Origin: a virus
Direction: 5' to 3' (one strand)
DNA: 22,360 nt
Virus record (IMG/VR): IMGVR_UViG_3300033553_000270
Span: 1-22,360 of that record
Under the pieces are notes generated by a model. That model had not been told where the DNA came from. It searched no databases and was given only the letters and a program-made list of their open reading frames with translations. The translations under genes and the position numbers were made by a program. Positions 5,979-11,599 of this stretch are shown here, piece by piece (position 1 is the stretch's first letter; the number at the start of each line of letters is the position of its first letter).

Positions 5979-7835
5979 ATGTCTATTAAGAAATCGTTTA
6001 ATGCTAAGTCAATCAGAAAACCTGGTTCGTACTCAAAGCAAAAAGTTGACAACTCAGCTGGAGCTCCATTAAGAGCAACAGATACGTTAATGATCGTTGG
6101 AGAATCTTCAAAAGGTGCTCCTGGCGTTACTTCAGGAATTGTTGAATTTGCTGCTGAAAGACTTTCAGATTTGATTGCTACTTTCGGTTCAGGTCCAATC
6201 GTTGATGCAGCCGTTGCTGCAGCTCGTCCATCTAAGCAAAATGGTGTAGGTGGTGCATCAGTTATTAAGGTTTATAAAACAAACGCTTCTACGCAAGCTA
6301 CGGCAGCTCTAAAGAAGTCTACTTCTAATATCTACGCTGTTAAAGACGCTGCATTTGGTGCTGAAGGAAACGACCTATCAGTTATCGTTACTGATGGTGA
6401 TACTGCTAATCAAAAAATTATCTCAATCGCTAAAGTTGGTGATACAACTGAAGCTATCGGACAAAACGCTGCACAATCAGTAATCACTGTAGAATATACT
6501 GGTGACGGTTCGGCTGCTACTATGACGATCGCTGGTTCAACTCAACAAGGTAAAACTCTAGTTACGGCATTAACTGCTCAAACTGATGGTTCAGCTAACC
6601 TGAACGTTACTTTAAAGAACTATACAATGAAAACTCTTGTAGATTACATCAACGCTCAAGTTGGATACTCTGCAACTCTTAACACTGTATCTCTATCTCA
6701 AAAATCTGCAATTGAGCTTGATCCAATTACAGCTCAAGACATCACGTCTGCAAAAATTCAATATAGAACTCAAAGAGAGATTCTTGAACTTCTAAATACT
6801 TCAGGAAGAGTTGAAGCTTCAATCGAAGCTGTTTCAGTTGTTGGAATTATCGACTCAGGAACTACATTCCTTGTGGGTGGTTCTCAAGGTGCTTCTGCAA
6901 ACTCAAACTTCTCTGCAGGTTTCTCTGCATCTTTATCTGAAGATTACAACGTTCTTCTTCCAGCAGTAAGTCGTGACGCTTCTGAAGATGTTGCTGATGC
7001 AATTCAAGGTTTCACTGATCCATCATCGTCTTATACGGTTAACGCTGTATTGGTTGCTGCTGATACTCACTTAAGATTAAGAGGCGATACTAAAAACCGT
7101 AAAGAAGCTCAAGGTTTTGCAGGTATCCGTAAATCAACTAAAGCTGATGCATTTGCTGCAATCGCTGGAATTGGTTCTGAATATATGCAAATCACTATGC
7201 AAGATTGTATGATCATTGCAGCTGATGGTAATGAAACGTTTATGCACCCGCACATCACGGCAGCCCTTGCAGCTGGTATGAGATTGGGTCAAGCGGTTGG
7301 AGAGCCACTTACTTTCAAATTCCCTAACGTAATTCAAGTTGGTCATTTCTTAAATCCAGAAACTGGTCTTGCAGCTGGTGATTTTAATCCTGGTTTAGAT
7401 TATGATGCAGCTATTGATGCTGGTGTTCTATACTTAGAAAAAGCATCTGGTGGATTTAGATGGGTTGTTGATAACACGACTTACGGAATTGATGATTCAT
7501 TCATTTATAACCGTGGATCAGTTATGGCTGCTGCGATGTTCGTAAGCAAAACTCTTAGAGAGACTGCTGAACTTGCGTTCGTAGGTAAAAAAGTGTCAAA
7601 CGGTGCTGCTAGTTCAATCAAAAACGTTGTTAGAAATAAACTACGTGAACTTAATGCTCCTGACGTAAATATCATTACTGCTTCGCAAGATGCTCCAGAA
7701 GGTTTCCGCGAAGATACATTTGTTGTTACAGTAGTAGGAAACACTGCAACGGTGCAAGTCGAGTATAAACCAGTTCAAGGTTTAGACTTCGTATTCTTCG
7801 ATTTTACGATCGGGGACATCAAGCAAACAGCATAG
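5979..7835 (+). CDS. Contractile tail sheath protein
   Basis: A 618-aa protein that polymerises around the tail tube and contracts on infection. The start of the body, DTLMIVGESSKGAPG (35-49), matches sheath N-terminal domains. The C-terminal half has the conserved core: MQDCMIIAADG, HPHITAALAAGMRLG, LYLEKASGGFRWVVDNTTYG, FIYNRGSVMAA, and a terminal beta domain ending FVFFDFTIGDIKQTA, which corresponds to the domain that hooks neighbouring subunits. An Ala/Thr/Gly-rich segment at about 100-260 is a variable outer domain, which accounts for a length at the larger end for sheaths. The start follows AAGGAG. It is the first of three closely spaced genes (sheath, linker, tube). Confidence 0.95.
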   Translation: MSIKKSFNAKSIRKPGSYSKQKVDNSAGAPLRATDTLMIVGESSKGAPGVTSGIVEFAAERLSDLIATFGSGPIVDAAVAAARPSKQNGVGGASVIKVYKTNASTQATAALKKSTSNIYAVKDAAFGAEGNDLSVIVTDGDTANQKIISIAKVGDTTEAIGQNAAQSVITVEYTGDGSAATMTIAGSTQQGKTLVTALTAQTDGSANLNVTLKNYTMKTLVDYINAQVGYSATLNTVSLSQKSAIELDPITAQDITSAKIQYRTQREILELLNTSGRVEASIEAVSVVGIIDSGTTFLVGGSQGASANSNFSAGFSASLSEDYNVLLPAVSRDASEDVADAIQGFTDPSSSYTVNAVLVAADTHLRLRGDTKNRKEAQGFAGIRKSTKADAFAAIAGIGSEYMQITMQDCMIIAADGNETFMHPHITAALAAGMRLGQAVGEPLTFKFPNVIQVGHFLNPETGLAAGDFNPGLDYDAAIDAGVLYLEKASGGFRWVVDNTTYGIDDSFIYNRGSVMAAAMFVSKTLRETAELAFVGKKVSNGAASSIKNVVRNKLRELNAPDVNIITASQDAPEGFREDTFVVTVVGNTATVQVEYKPVQGLDFVFFDFTIGDIKQTA

Positions 7836-7843
7836 GAACGTAA

Positions 7844-8347
7844 ATGAGTAAAGTAGTTAATTGGGGCGCACCTAAAATTGCATCGAATAATAGAGCTCCT
7901 GGAACGTATAATTCGTTTCAGGAACTTCTAGAAAAGTCAAATGCAATCCATGCAGAACAGCAAGCGGCTCAAGCATATCTACAAAAAGCAATGCCTGCTA
8001 TGGTTGCTTTGTTAGAATATAAGTTAAGAAATCAAGAGCCTCTAATCGTTATGAGACCTCTTAGATATCAAACTAGTGAAATCGTTAAAGGTGATGCCAT
8101 CGATGATGCCTTCTACAATAGAAGATCAGATGAAAAGCCTAACGATAAGTTCACGGATATAGTTAAGACGATTATGCCAGGAACTCAATTAATGTTGAAG
8201 TCGCTGGACACGGCACTTCAAGAATTCGTTTTTGTAGATGCAGTAGGAAATGAACACGCGTTGAATTTTGCTGAAAGAAACAACTTATTGACGCAGACGA
8301 ATATTTACGAAGAAGCTAAACAGTTTTTAGAAGGTAAAGGAGAATAG
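7844..8347 (+). CDS. Unknown protein between sheath and tube genes
   Basis: A 167-aa protein, not recognised. The N-terminus has a short low-complexity lead (NWGAPKIASNNRAPGTYNSF) followed by a helical stretch (about 28-62, rich in Ala and Gln), then MRPLRYQTSEI and a mixed C-terminal part. The gene starts 8 bases after the sheath stop with AGGA, and ends 1 base before the tube ATG, whose ribosome site AAAGGAG lies in this gene's last codons. The tight packing suggests a stoichiometric or assembly role alongside sheath and tube. It has no zinc, nucleotide or membrane motif. Confidence 0.6.
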   Translation: MSKVVNWGAPKIASNNRAPGTYNSFQELLEKSNAIHAEQQAAQAYLQKAMPAMVALLEYKLRNQEPLIVMRPLRYQTSEIVKGDAIDDAFYNRRSDEKPNDKFTDIVKTIMPGTQLMLKSLDTALQEFVFVDAVGNEHALNFAERNNLLTQTNIYEEAKQFLEGKGE

Positions 8348-8348
8348 T

Positions 8349-8756
8349 ATGAGTAAGGTTTTAACGGGTTCGAAAGCAGCCCTAAAGATCAATGGTGTTA
8401 AAGTTGGATACGTTGGTGGAGTAAACATCGACGAAACTAACGAACTTACAGACATTGACGTTCTAGATCAATTAGAAGTTGCTGAACATGCTGAAACAGC
8501 TCACAAGGTTTCTTTTAGCTGTAACATGTTCAAAATCGATGGAAACTCTACAACTCAATTAGGGATTTCTGCAGCGAACATTAAAGACATCATGAGTCAA
8601 CCTGAGTTGACGATGGAACTTTATAATACAGTTGACGATAGAGTTGAATACACTATCTCAGGTGTTAAGTGGGCAGGTGGTTCTGGTTCTGTTGATGCTC
8701 GTGGAGTATGGCAAGGAACTTGGAACTTTAAAGGAAGAATCGGTCGCGGTATGTAA
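8349..8756 (+). CDS. Tail tube protein
   Basis: A 135-aa beta-rich protein. KAALKINGVKVGYVGGVNID (9-28), the central LYNTVDDRVEYTISGVKWAG and the C-terminal GVWQGTWNFKGRIG give the alternating-strand pattern of the short contractile-phage tube fold. Such proteins stack as hexamers to make the inner conduit inside the sheath. Size (130-170 aa is usual) and position right after the sheath and linker genes agree. It begins 1 base after the upstream stop with a perfect AAAGGAG. It is followed immediately by two hairpins, the second a strong terminator, which closes this operon. Confidence 0.82.
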   Translation: MSKVLTGSKAALKINGVKVGYVGGVNIDETNELTDIDVLDQLEVAEHAETAHKVSFSCNMFKIDGNSTTQLGISAANIKDIMSQPELTMELYNTVDDRVEYTISGVKWAGGSGSVDARGVWQGTWNFKGRIGRGM

Positions 8757-8762
8757 TTGCTG

Positions 8763-8834
8763 GTGCTAAGTTCTTTTGGCACGATATGGGCTCTGTAGAG
8801 AAATTCCCCCTTCTTTACAGAGCCTTTTTATTTT
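8763..8834 (+). terminator. Intrinsic terminator after the tube gene, with a preceding hairpin
   Basis: The terminator stem pairs 8789-8802 with 8811-8824 (GGCTCTGTAGAGAA with TTCTTTACAGAGCC): 14 pairs including one G-U. The loop is ATTCCCCC and the tract TTTTTATTTT follows at 8825-8834. Just before it, GTGCTAA (8763-8769) pairs with TTGGCAC (8776-8782), possibly a 3' mRNA-stabilising hairpin. The structure is one-directional: read on the minus strand no T-tract follows, so it is a poor stop for the convergent cassette. Confidence 0.88.
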
Positions 8835-9060
8835 AGAAAAATGAACCACCTTCATAATCATCGTCCTCGCCATCTTCTTCATCGTCAACATTCTCAGAAA
8901 TCTCGATATGTTCTAATTCTGTTGCCTGCTCAAGTCCAATTACTGTGGGACGTCCACACAACAAACAAGCGTCTAATTCACTAGAGATGTCATCGCACTT
9001 TGTGCAGTATCCGTGACCTTCATCTTCGTGTTCATCGTACTGTCTTTGAGTCATTCTCAT
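8833..9060 (-). CDS. Zinc-ribbon protein with acidic tail
   Basis: A 75-aa protein with Cys19-x2-Cys22 (CTKC) and Cys32-x2-Cys35 (CLLC), a compact four-Cys zinc-ribbon or rubredoxin-like knuckle with only nine residues between the pairs. From about residue 46 on it is strongly acidic, with a Glu/Asp run at 59-70, suggesting a flexible tail that could mimic nucleic acid or bind a basic partner. The exact function is unknown. Its ribosome site AAGGAG lies inside the last codons of the cytochrome-like gene. Last gene of the reverse cassette; its stop abuts the terminator T-tract of the opposing tube operon. Confidence 0.75.
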   Translation of the reverse strand: MRMTQRQYDEHEDEGHGYCTKCDDISSELDACLLCGRPTVIGLEQATELEHIEISENVDDEEDGEDDDYEGGSFF

Positions 9061-9062
9061 AA

Positions 9063-9362
9063 TTACTCCTTGCTTCCTTGATTGTACCAGTCTCTAAATA
9101 GAGCCCGTTGTTCGTTAGTTAATGTTTTACCGGCTGGCATACTTTTATCGATCACTACTCTTTGATAAATAAGTTGACGACGATTATAAGCATTTTCATA
9201 AATAGAATAGTCTCTTATTCCATCGTTATGACAACTAATGCATACGGTCGACGTAATAGGTTTAATTTGGTCGTTAAAGGTTACGTTAGTGGTAACTGTA
9301 ACTTGAGATTTTTCACCGCAAGAAACGGAAAATAGAACCACTATAAGTATAATGGCTCTCAT
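9063..9362 (-). CDS. Mono-haem cytochrome c-like lipoprotein
   Basis: A 99-aa protein. The N-terminus MRAIILIVVLFSVSC is a short lipoprotein-type signal with Cys15 as probable lipidated residue (the lipobox is slightly atypical at -3). The mature part has CISCH (41-45), the CXXCH motif for covalent haem c. SMPAG (74-78) supplies a plausible distal Met75, followed by the helix LTNEQRALFRDWYNQG (81-96) ending as in small bacterial cytochrome c domains. If lipidated and haem-loaded it would be a membrane-anchored periplasmic electron carrier; it would depend on host Sec, lipoprotein and cytochrome c maturation systems. Its ATG overlaps the TGA of the 42-aa membrane gene (ATGA), indicating coupled translation. 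Cytochromes are not part of standard phage gene sets. Haem binding is predicted from motifs only. Confidence 0.78.
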   Translation of the reverse strand: MRAIILIVVLFSVSCGEKSQVTVTTNVTFNDQIKPITSTVCISCHNDGIRDYSIYENAYNRRQLIYQRVVIDKSMPAGKTLTNEQRALFRDWYNQGSKE

Positions 9363-9487
9363 TGATCTTTCTTCTTTTTAAGGAGTTTTTTGAGACCCAG
9401 GGCTCCAAGAACTAGGAATCCGCCTGGTGTAATGGTGGCAAGTACGCCGATAATGATGAGTTTCTTCCAATCTGGTTTGTTAGCCAT
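9359..9487 (-). CDS. 42-aa single-pass membrane protein
   Basis: Translation from ATG at 9487 gives MANKPDWKKLIIIGVLATIT, then PGGFLVLGALGLKKLL and a terminal KKKKDQ. One membrane segment (about 10-32) is flanked by Lys on both sides, with a strongly basic tail. The ribosome site AAGAGG has good spacing but lies in the 3' arm of a hairpin (9492-9523). The stop overlaps the next start as ATGA, tying its translation to the cytochrome-like lipoprotein. It could anchor or partner that protein or act independently; the sequence does not decide. Base composition and codon use fit its neighbours. Confidence 0.7.
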   Translation of the reverse strand: MANKPDWKKLIIIGVLATITPGGFLVLGALGLKKLLKKKKDQ

Positions 9488-9491
9488 AAAA

Positions 9492-9523
9492 CCTCTTGGG
9501 ACGATGATAACAATCCCAAGAGG
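9492..9523 (-). promoter_or_regulatory. Perfect 10-bp inverted repeat covering a ribosome site
   Basis: CCTCTTGGGA (9492-9501) and TCCCAAGAGG (9514-9523) are exact inverse copies with a 12-base loop. On the minus-strand mRNA the 3' arm ends in AAGAGG, the Shine-Dalgarno of the 42-aa gene, followed by only TTTT before the ATG at 9487. It could hide the ribosome site, act as a weak terminator after the 66-aa gene, or serve as an operator. The repeat is seen directly; the role is inferred. Confidence 0.6.
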
Positions 9524-9532
9524 CAAAGTAAA

Positions 9533-9733
9533 CTAGTCAAGAACTTTAATTTGATCCAGAAATATGGCTGTTGCAGGGTCAACCAATATCTGTTTATGAC
9601 ACTTTGGACAAACTAAGTTGCCTAAGCGGCGTAGGGCAATTTCTACTTCGAACATAGTGAATTGGTCACACTTGGAACAATAGAGGTTATTTAGTTGTTT
9701 ATGGCGGCTTAGGTCCGCAACTGTGACTTCCAC
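9533..9733 (-). CDS. Small zinc-ribbon protein
   Basis: A 66-aa protein with Cys19-x2-Cys22 (CSKC) and Cys42-x2-Cys45 (CPKC) separated by 19 residues, the classic zinc-ribbon spacing. The intervening segment FTMFEVEIALRRLGNLV supplies the strands. The start is GTG at 9733 with AGGAAG upstream at acceptable spacing. Such small ribbons in phages are often adaptors for nucleic acid or RNA polymerase, but no specific function can be assigned. It lies 2 bases from the end of the 77-aa gene, and a strong inverted repeat follows its stop. Confidence 0.72.
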   Translation of the reverse strand: MEVTVADLSRHKQLNNLYCSKCDQFTMFEVEIALRRLGNLVCPKCHKQILVDPATAIFLDQIKVLD

Positions 9734-9735
9734 GG

Positions 9736-9969
9736 CTATACTTCCTGTAATACCAACCTAAAGACTCGAGCTTTTGCGCTTTTACGGTGCGCTTTATCTT
9801 TGGTTTTTTCTTCGAAGTCAGATAACGCCTCTTTGGCATTCTTGAATAGGGACTTTTCAGCGACTAAGACGTTCTTACCAGGTTTAACTTCCTCTGGAAC
9901 GCCATAACGATCCATACCTTGTTTAAGCGTCTCTCCAGATTTGATCCAACCGTATCCGATAACTTTCAT
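9736..9969 (-). CDS. Small basic protein, function unknown
   Basis: A 77-aa protein, not recognised. It starts MKVIGYGWIKSGETL, has a central helical part rich in Lys and Glu (FKNAKEALSDFEEKTKDKAH) and a short C-terminal strand (ARVFRLVLQEV). It is basic overall. The start follows GGAGG at ideal spacing. It is the first gene downstream of the 120-base non-coding gap that holds a 19-bp palindrome, so it may begin a second transcription unit inside the reverse cassette. No membrane or metal motif. Confidence 0.68.
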   Translation of the reverse strand: MKVIGYGWIKSGETLKQGMDRYGVPEEVKPGKNVLVAEKSLFKNAKEALSDFEEKTKDKAHRKSAKARVFRLVLQEV

Positions 9970-10064
9970 AGTGCCTCCATCGTAAGCTTAACATGTTAAT
10001 TTGTTAAGTCGTATGAATACACTCTAAAACGGCGACTATACTTTGAACAATAAATTATAGGGAT

Positions 10065-10083
10065 TGTGTAAAAATTATACACA
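10065..10083. promoter_or_regulatory. 19-bp operator-like palindrome in the cassette's internal gap
   Basis: TGTGTAAAAATTATACACA has 9-base half sites with one mismatch around a central A. The minus-strand TATAAT (10074-10079) lies inside it and a second minus-strand TATAAT is at 10054-10059, both upstream of the 77-aa gene at 9969. A repressor bound here would cover the -10. No good -35 is visible. The gap 9970-10089 holds nothing else that I recognise. Confidence 0.45.
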
Positions 10084-10089
10084 TAAGAA

Positions 10090-10257
10090 TTAAGATGCTA
10101 GTTTTACATCTTCAGAATGCATCATGTATATCAACTGTATACCATCGACGTGGTTGACACCCATAGCTATAAAGTCATATTTCAACGATGGACCATCCGC
10201 CACGTGAACCATACACCATGATTTATCAGCAGACAGAACGATCTTATCGATTACCAT
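10090..10257 (-). CDS. 55-aa protein overlapping the subtilase gene end
   Basis: The ATG at 10257 has a near-perfect ribosome site (AAAGGAG, 6 bases away) located in the last codons of the subtilase gene. The two coding regions overlap by 14 bases. The protein begins MVIDKIVLSADKSW, continues CMVHVADGPSLKYDFIAMG and ends in MMHSEDVKLAS. It looks like a small alpha/beta domain and has no known motif. The strong start signal and overlap make it a likely real, coupled gene. Function unknown. Confidence 0.6.
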   Translation of the reverse strand: MVIDKIVLSADKSWCMVHVADGPSLKYDFIAMGVNHVDGIQLIYMMHSEDVKLAS

Positions 10258-10945
10258 TGAGTGCTCCTTTTATTTGTGCACAACGTAACTTTAAAGCTTT
10301 ATGCATTGCTATGGCCGTGGCCTGAGAAGTTCCTCTTAATGACTGATATTTGCCATCATTAAAAGTAGATTTAATATAATCACCGTATTCTTTAATTGCT
10401 AACTTATGAGTGTTGGAATAACTGCACGTTTTACAAACGGCTTGGACCATATGAACATTGGTCATATTATGTTTATACCTATAAGCTGAAGGATAATAAA
10501 CAACTTTGCCACCTAATGCTTCTCCGTTATTTCCTGCAGCAACATATACTTCACCTTTATATTGTCTAAATGATTGATGCTCTGCTTTAATATAGCCTGG
10601 ACCATTACTACTAATGTTTACATAATCAAAATTCTCTCTACGAGCTCTTTTCATGCAATTAGAAATACCTTCAAGTTCAGCGAAATAATCATAATATTTA
10701 CATGAATGAATCTTGACTTCAGGACACAGTGGATCATTTAGATCTTTGCCTAAAGCAACAATTCCGGCAATATGAGTGCCGTGCCCAGTACGATCTACAT
10801 AATTATCTGAATAGTCGTATTGAACACTCGTCAAATCTGAATGTGGTGCAATTCCAGTATCCACAATAAGGACTTTGATCTCGTTATTCATAGGTTCGAC
10901 AGAACCGACATAAAGCATCGTCAATAATAAAGTTGTATATTTCAT
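10244..10945 (-). CDS. Secreted minimal subtilisin-like serine protease (S8)
   Basis: A 233-aa protease with the full subtilase triad in order: Asp29 in VLIVDTGI, His55 in TGHGTHIAG, Ser207 in RGTSQATA, plus the oxyanion Asn139 in AAGNNG. The N-terminus MKYTTLLLTMLYVGSVEP looks like a short signal peptide, with the catalytic domain starting straight after it and no room for the usual prodomain of about 70-80 aa. Several Cys (74, 82, 97, 171, 174) could form disulfides outside the cytoplasm. It is small for S8 (catalytic domains are usually about 270 aa or more). The start follows TAGGAG. It sits second in the reverse cassette, 1 base after the upstream stop. Possible roles are processing of virion or host surface proteins, lysis support, or an anti-competitor function; none is proven. 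Confidence 0.88.
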   Translation of the reverse strand: MKYTTLLLTMLYVGSVEPMNNEIKVLIVDTGIAPHSDLTSVQYDYSDNYVDRTGHGTHIAGIVALGKDLNDPLCPEVKIHSCKYYDYFAELEGISNCMKRARRENFDYVNISSNGPGYIKAEHQSFRQYKGEVYVAAGNNGEALGGKVVYYPSAYRYKHNMTNVHMVQAVCKTCSYSNTHKLAIKEYGDYIKSTFNDGKYQSLRGTSQATAIAMHKALKLRCAQIKGALNGNR

Positions 10946-10946
10946 C

Positions 10947-11444
10947 TTAAACTCCTAGAAGTTTATGGAGTCTTTCAGACACTTCTACTGAAGCGATTCT
11001 TAAATAGTGATCATAGATACGATAATAAAGAAGACGTGCATATTTAGCGTACGCAGCTTCTAAGTCATCATGAAACCATTCAGAATTTTGATTAGCATTT
11101 GCGACGTAGCTCTTAACATTAAAAGAAATATGACATACATCATAATCTTCCATGAATTCAGAACCTAGTTTGTCAATTAACAACAACGTCTTCTTTCCAC
11201 GAAAACCTTCGAATAGTTCTTTAATATCTTCTTGACATTGGTGGAATTCTGCCATTTTAGCGATATCTGCTTTTTGTTGAATCTCTAAAGTCGCAGCTGC
11301 AATTGCAGTTCTACGATCAAGTTCAGCATCTATTAATATAAAGATTGGGTGATTTTCAGAAAGATCATTAAGAATGTTATACAAAAAATCTTCAGATAAT
11401 CTAGTGACGTTCTCGGCTGTAACTTTGATATTTTTGTTAAACAT
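10947..11444 (-). CDS. Helical protein of unknown function, first gene of the reverse cassette
   Basis: A 165-aa protein, mostly helical by composition. An N-terminal part (NILNDLSENHPIFILIDAEL) is followed by an Ala/Gln/Glu-rich helix (about 45-80, AIAAATLEIQQKADIAKMAE), a central VCHISFNVKSYV segment and a C-terminal helix with many Tyr and Arg (YAKYARLLYYRIYDHYLRI). No signal, membrane or catalytic motif. The start follows AGGGGG at good spacing. The upstream gap (11445-11599) is shared with the divergent chaperone genes; a weak minus-strand TATAGT lies at 11454-11459. Function unknown. Confidence 0.7.
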   Translation of the reverse strand: MFNKNIKVTAENVTRLSEDFLYNILNDLSENHPIFILIDAELDRRTAIAAATLEIQQKADIAKMAEFHQCQEDIKELFEGFRGKKTLLLIDKLGSEFMEDYDVCHISFNVKSYVANANQNSEWFHDDLEAAYAKYARLLYYRIYDHYLRIASVEVSERLHKLLGV

Positions 11445-11530
11445 GTTTACCCCCTGACTATACTATCCAGCTTTCTTTATAAGGTTAACTAAACCACGTA
11501 ACTATATTTTAAGTAGTTGATACTAAAGCA

Positions 11531-11560
11531 TTCACCTACATAGATCCACCATGATATAAT
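11531..11560 (+). promoter_or_regulatory. Extended -10 promoter for the tail chaperone to baseplate block
   Basis: TGATATAAT at 11552-11560 is a perfect extended -10, with a weak -35 TTCACC at 11531-11536 and an 18-base spacer. The start point would fall near 11567, about 33 bases before the ATG at 11600, whose ribosome site is GGAG. It supports restart of plus-strand transcription after the reverse cassette. Confidence 0.6.
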
Positions 11561-11599
11561 ATCAAACAGATAGATTAGATTTAGATTGGAGATAAAAAC

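Noticed and set aside
7134-7744. Minus-strand reading frames inside the sheath gene
   Set aside because: They lie wholly within a certain sheath gene, lack ribosome sites and show no recognisable protein features.
9063-9487. Reading the membrane peptide plus lipoprotein as an i-spanin/o-spanin pair
   Set aside because: The overlap and lipoprotein signal are suggestive, but the 42-aa protein has no periplasmic coil and the lipoprotein has CXXCH, a distal Met and a cytochrome-type helix instead of a Pro-rich linker.
10065-10083. DnaA boxes (TTATACACA and inverted TTTTACACA) marking an origin
   Set aside because: Both 9-mers fit a relaxed DnaA consensus, but there is only one overlapping pair, with no AT-rich unwinding region or replication genes nearby. 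An operator-like palindrome is simpler.
11517-11560. TTGATA at 11517-11522 as the -35 for the TATAAT at 11555-11560
   Set aside because: The spacer is 32 bases, far from the 16-18 needed. The extended -10 with a weak TTCACC -35 fits better.
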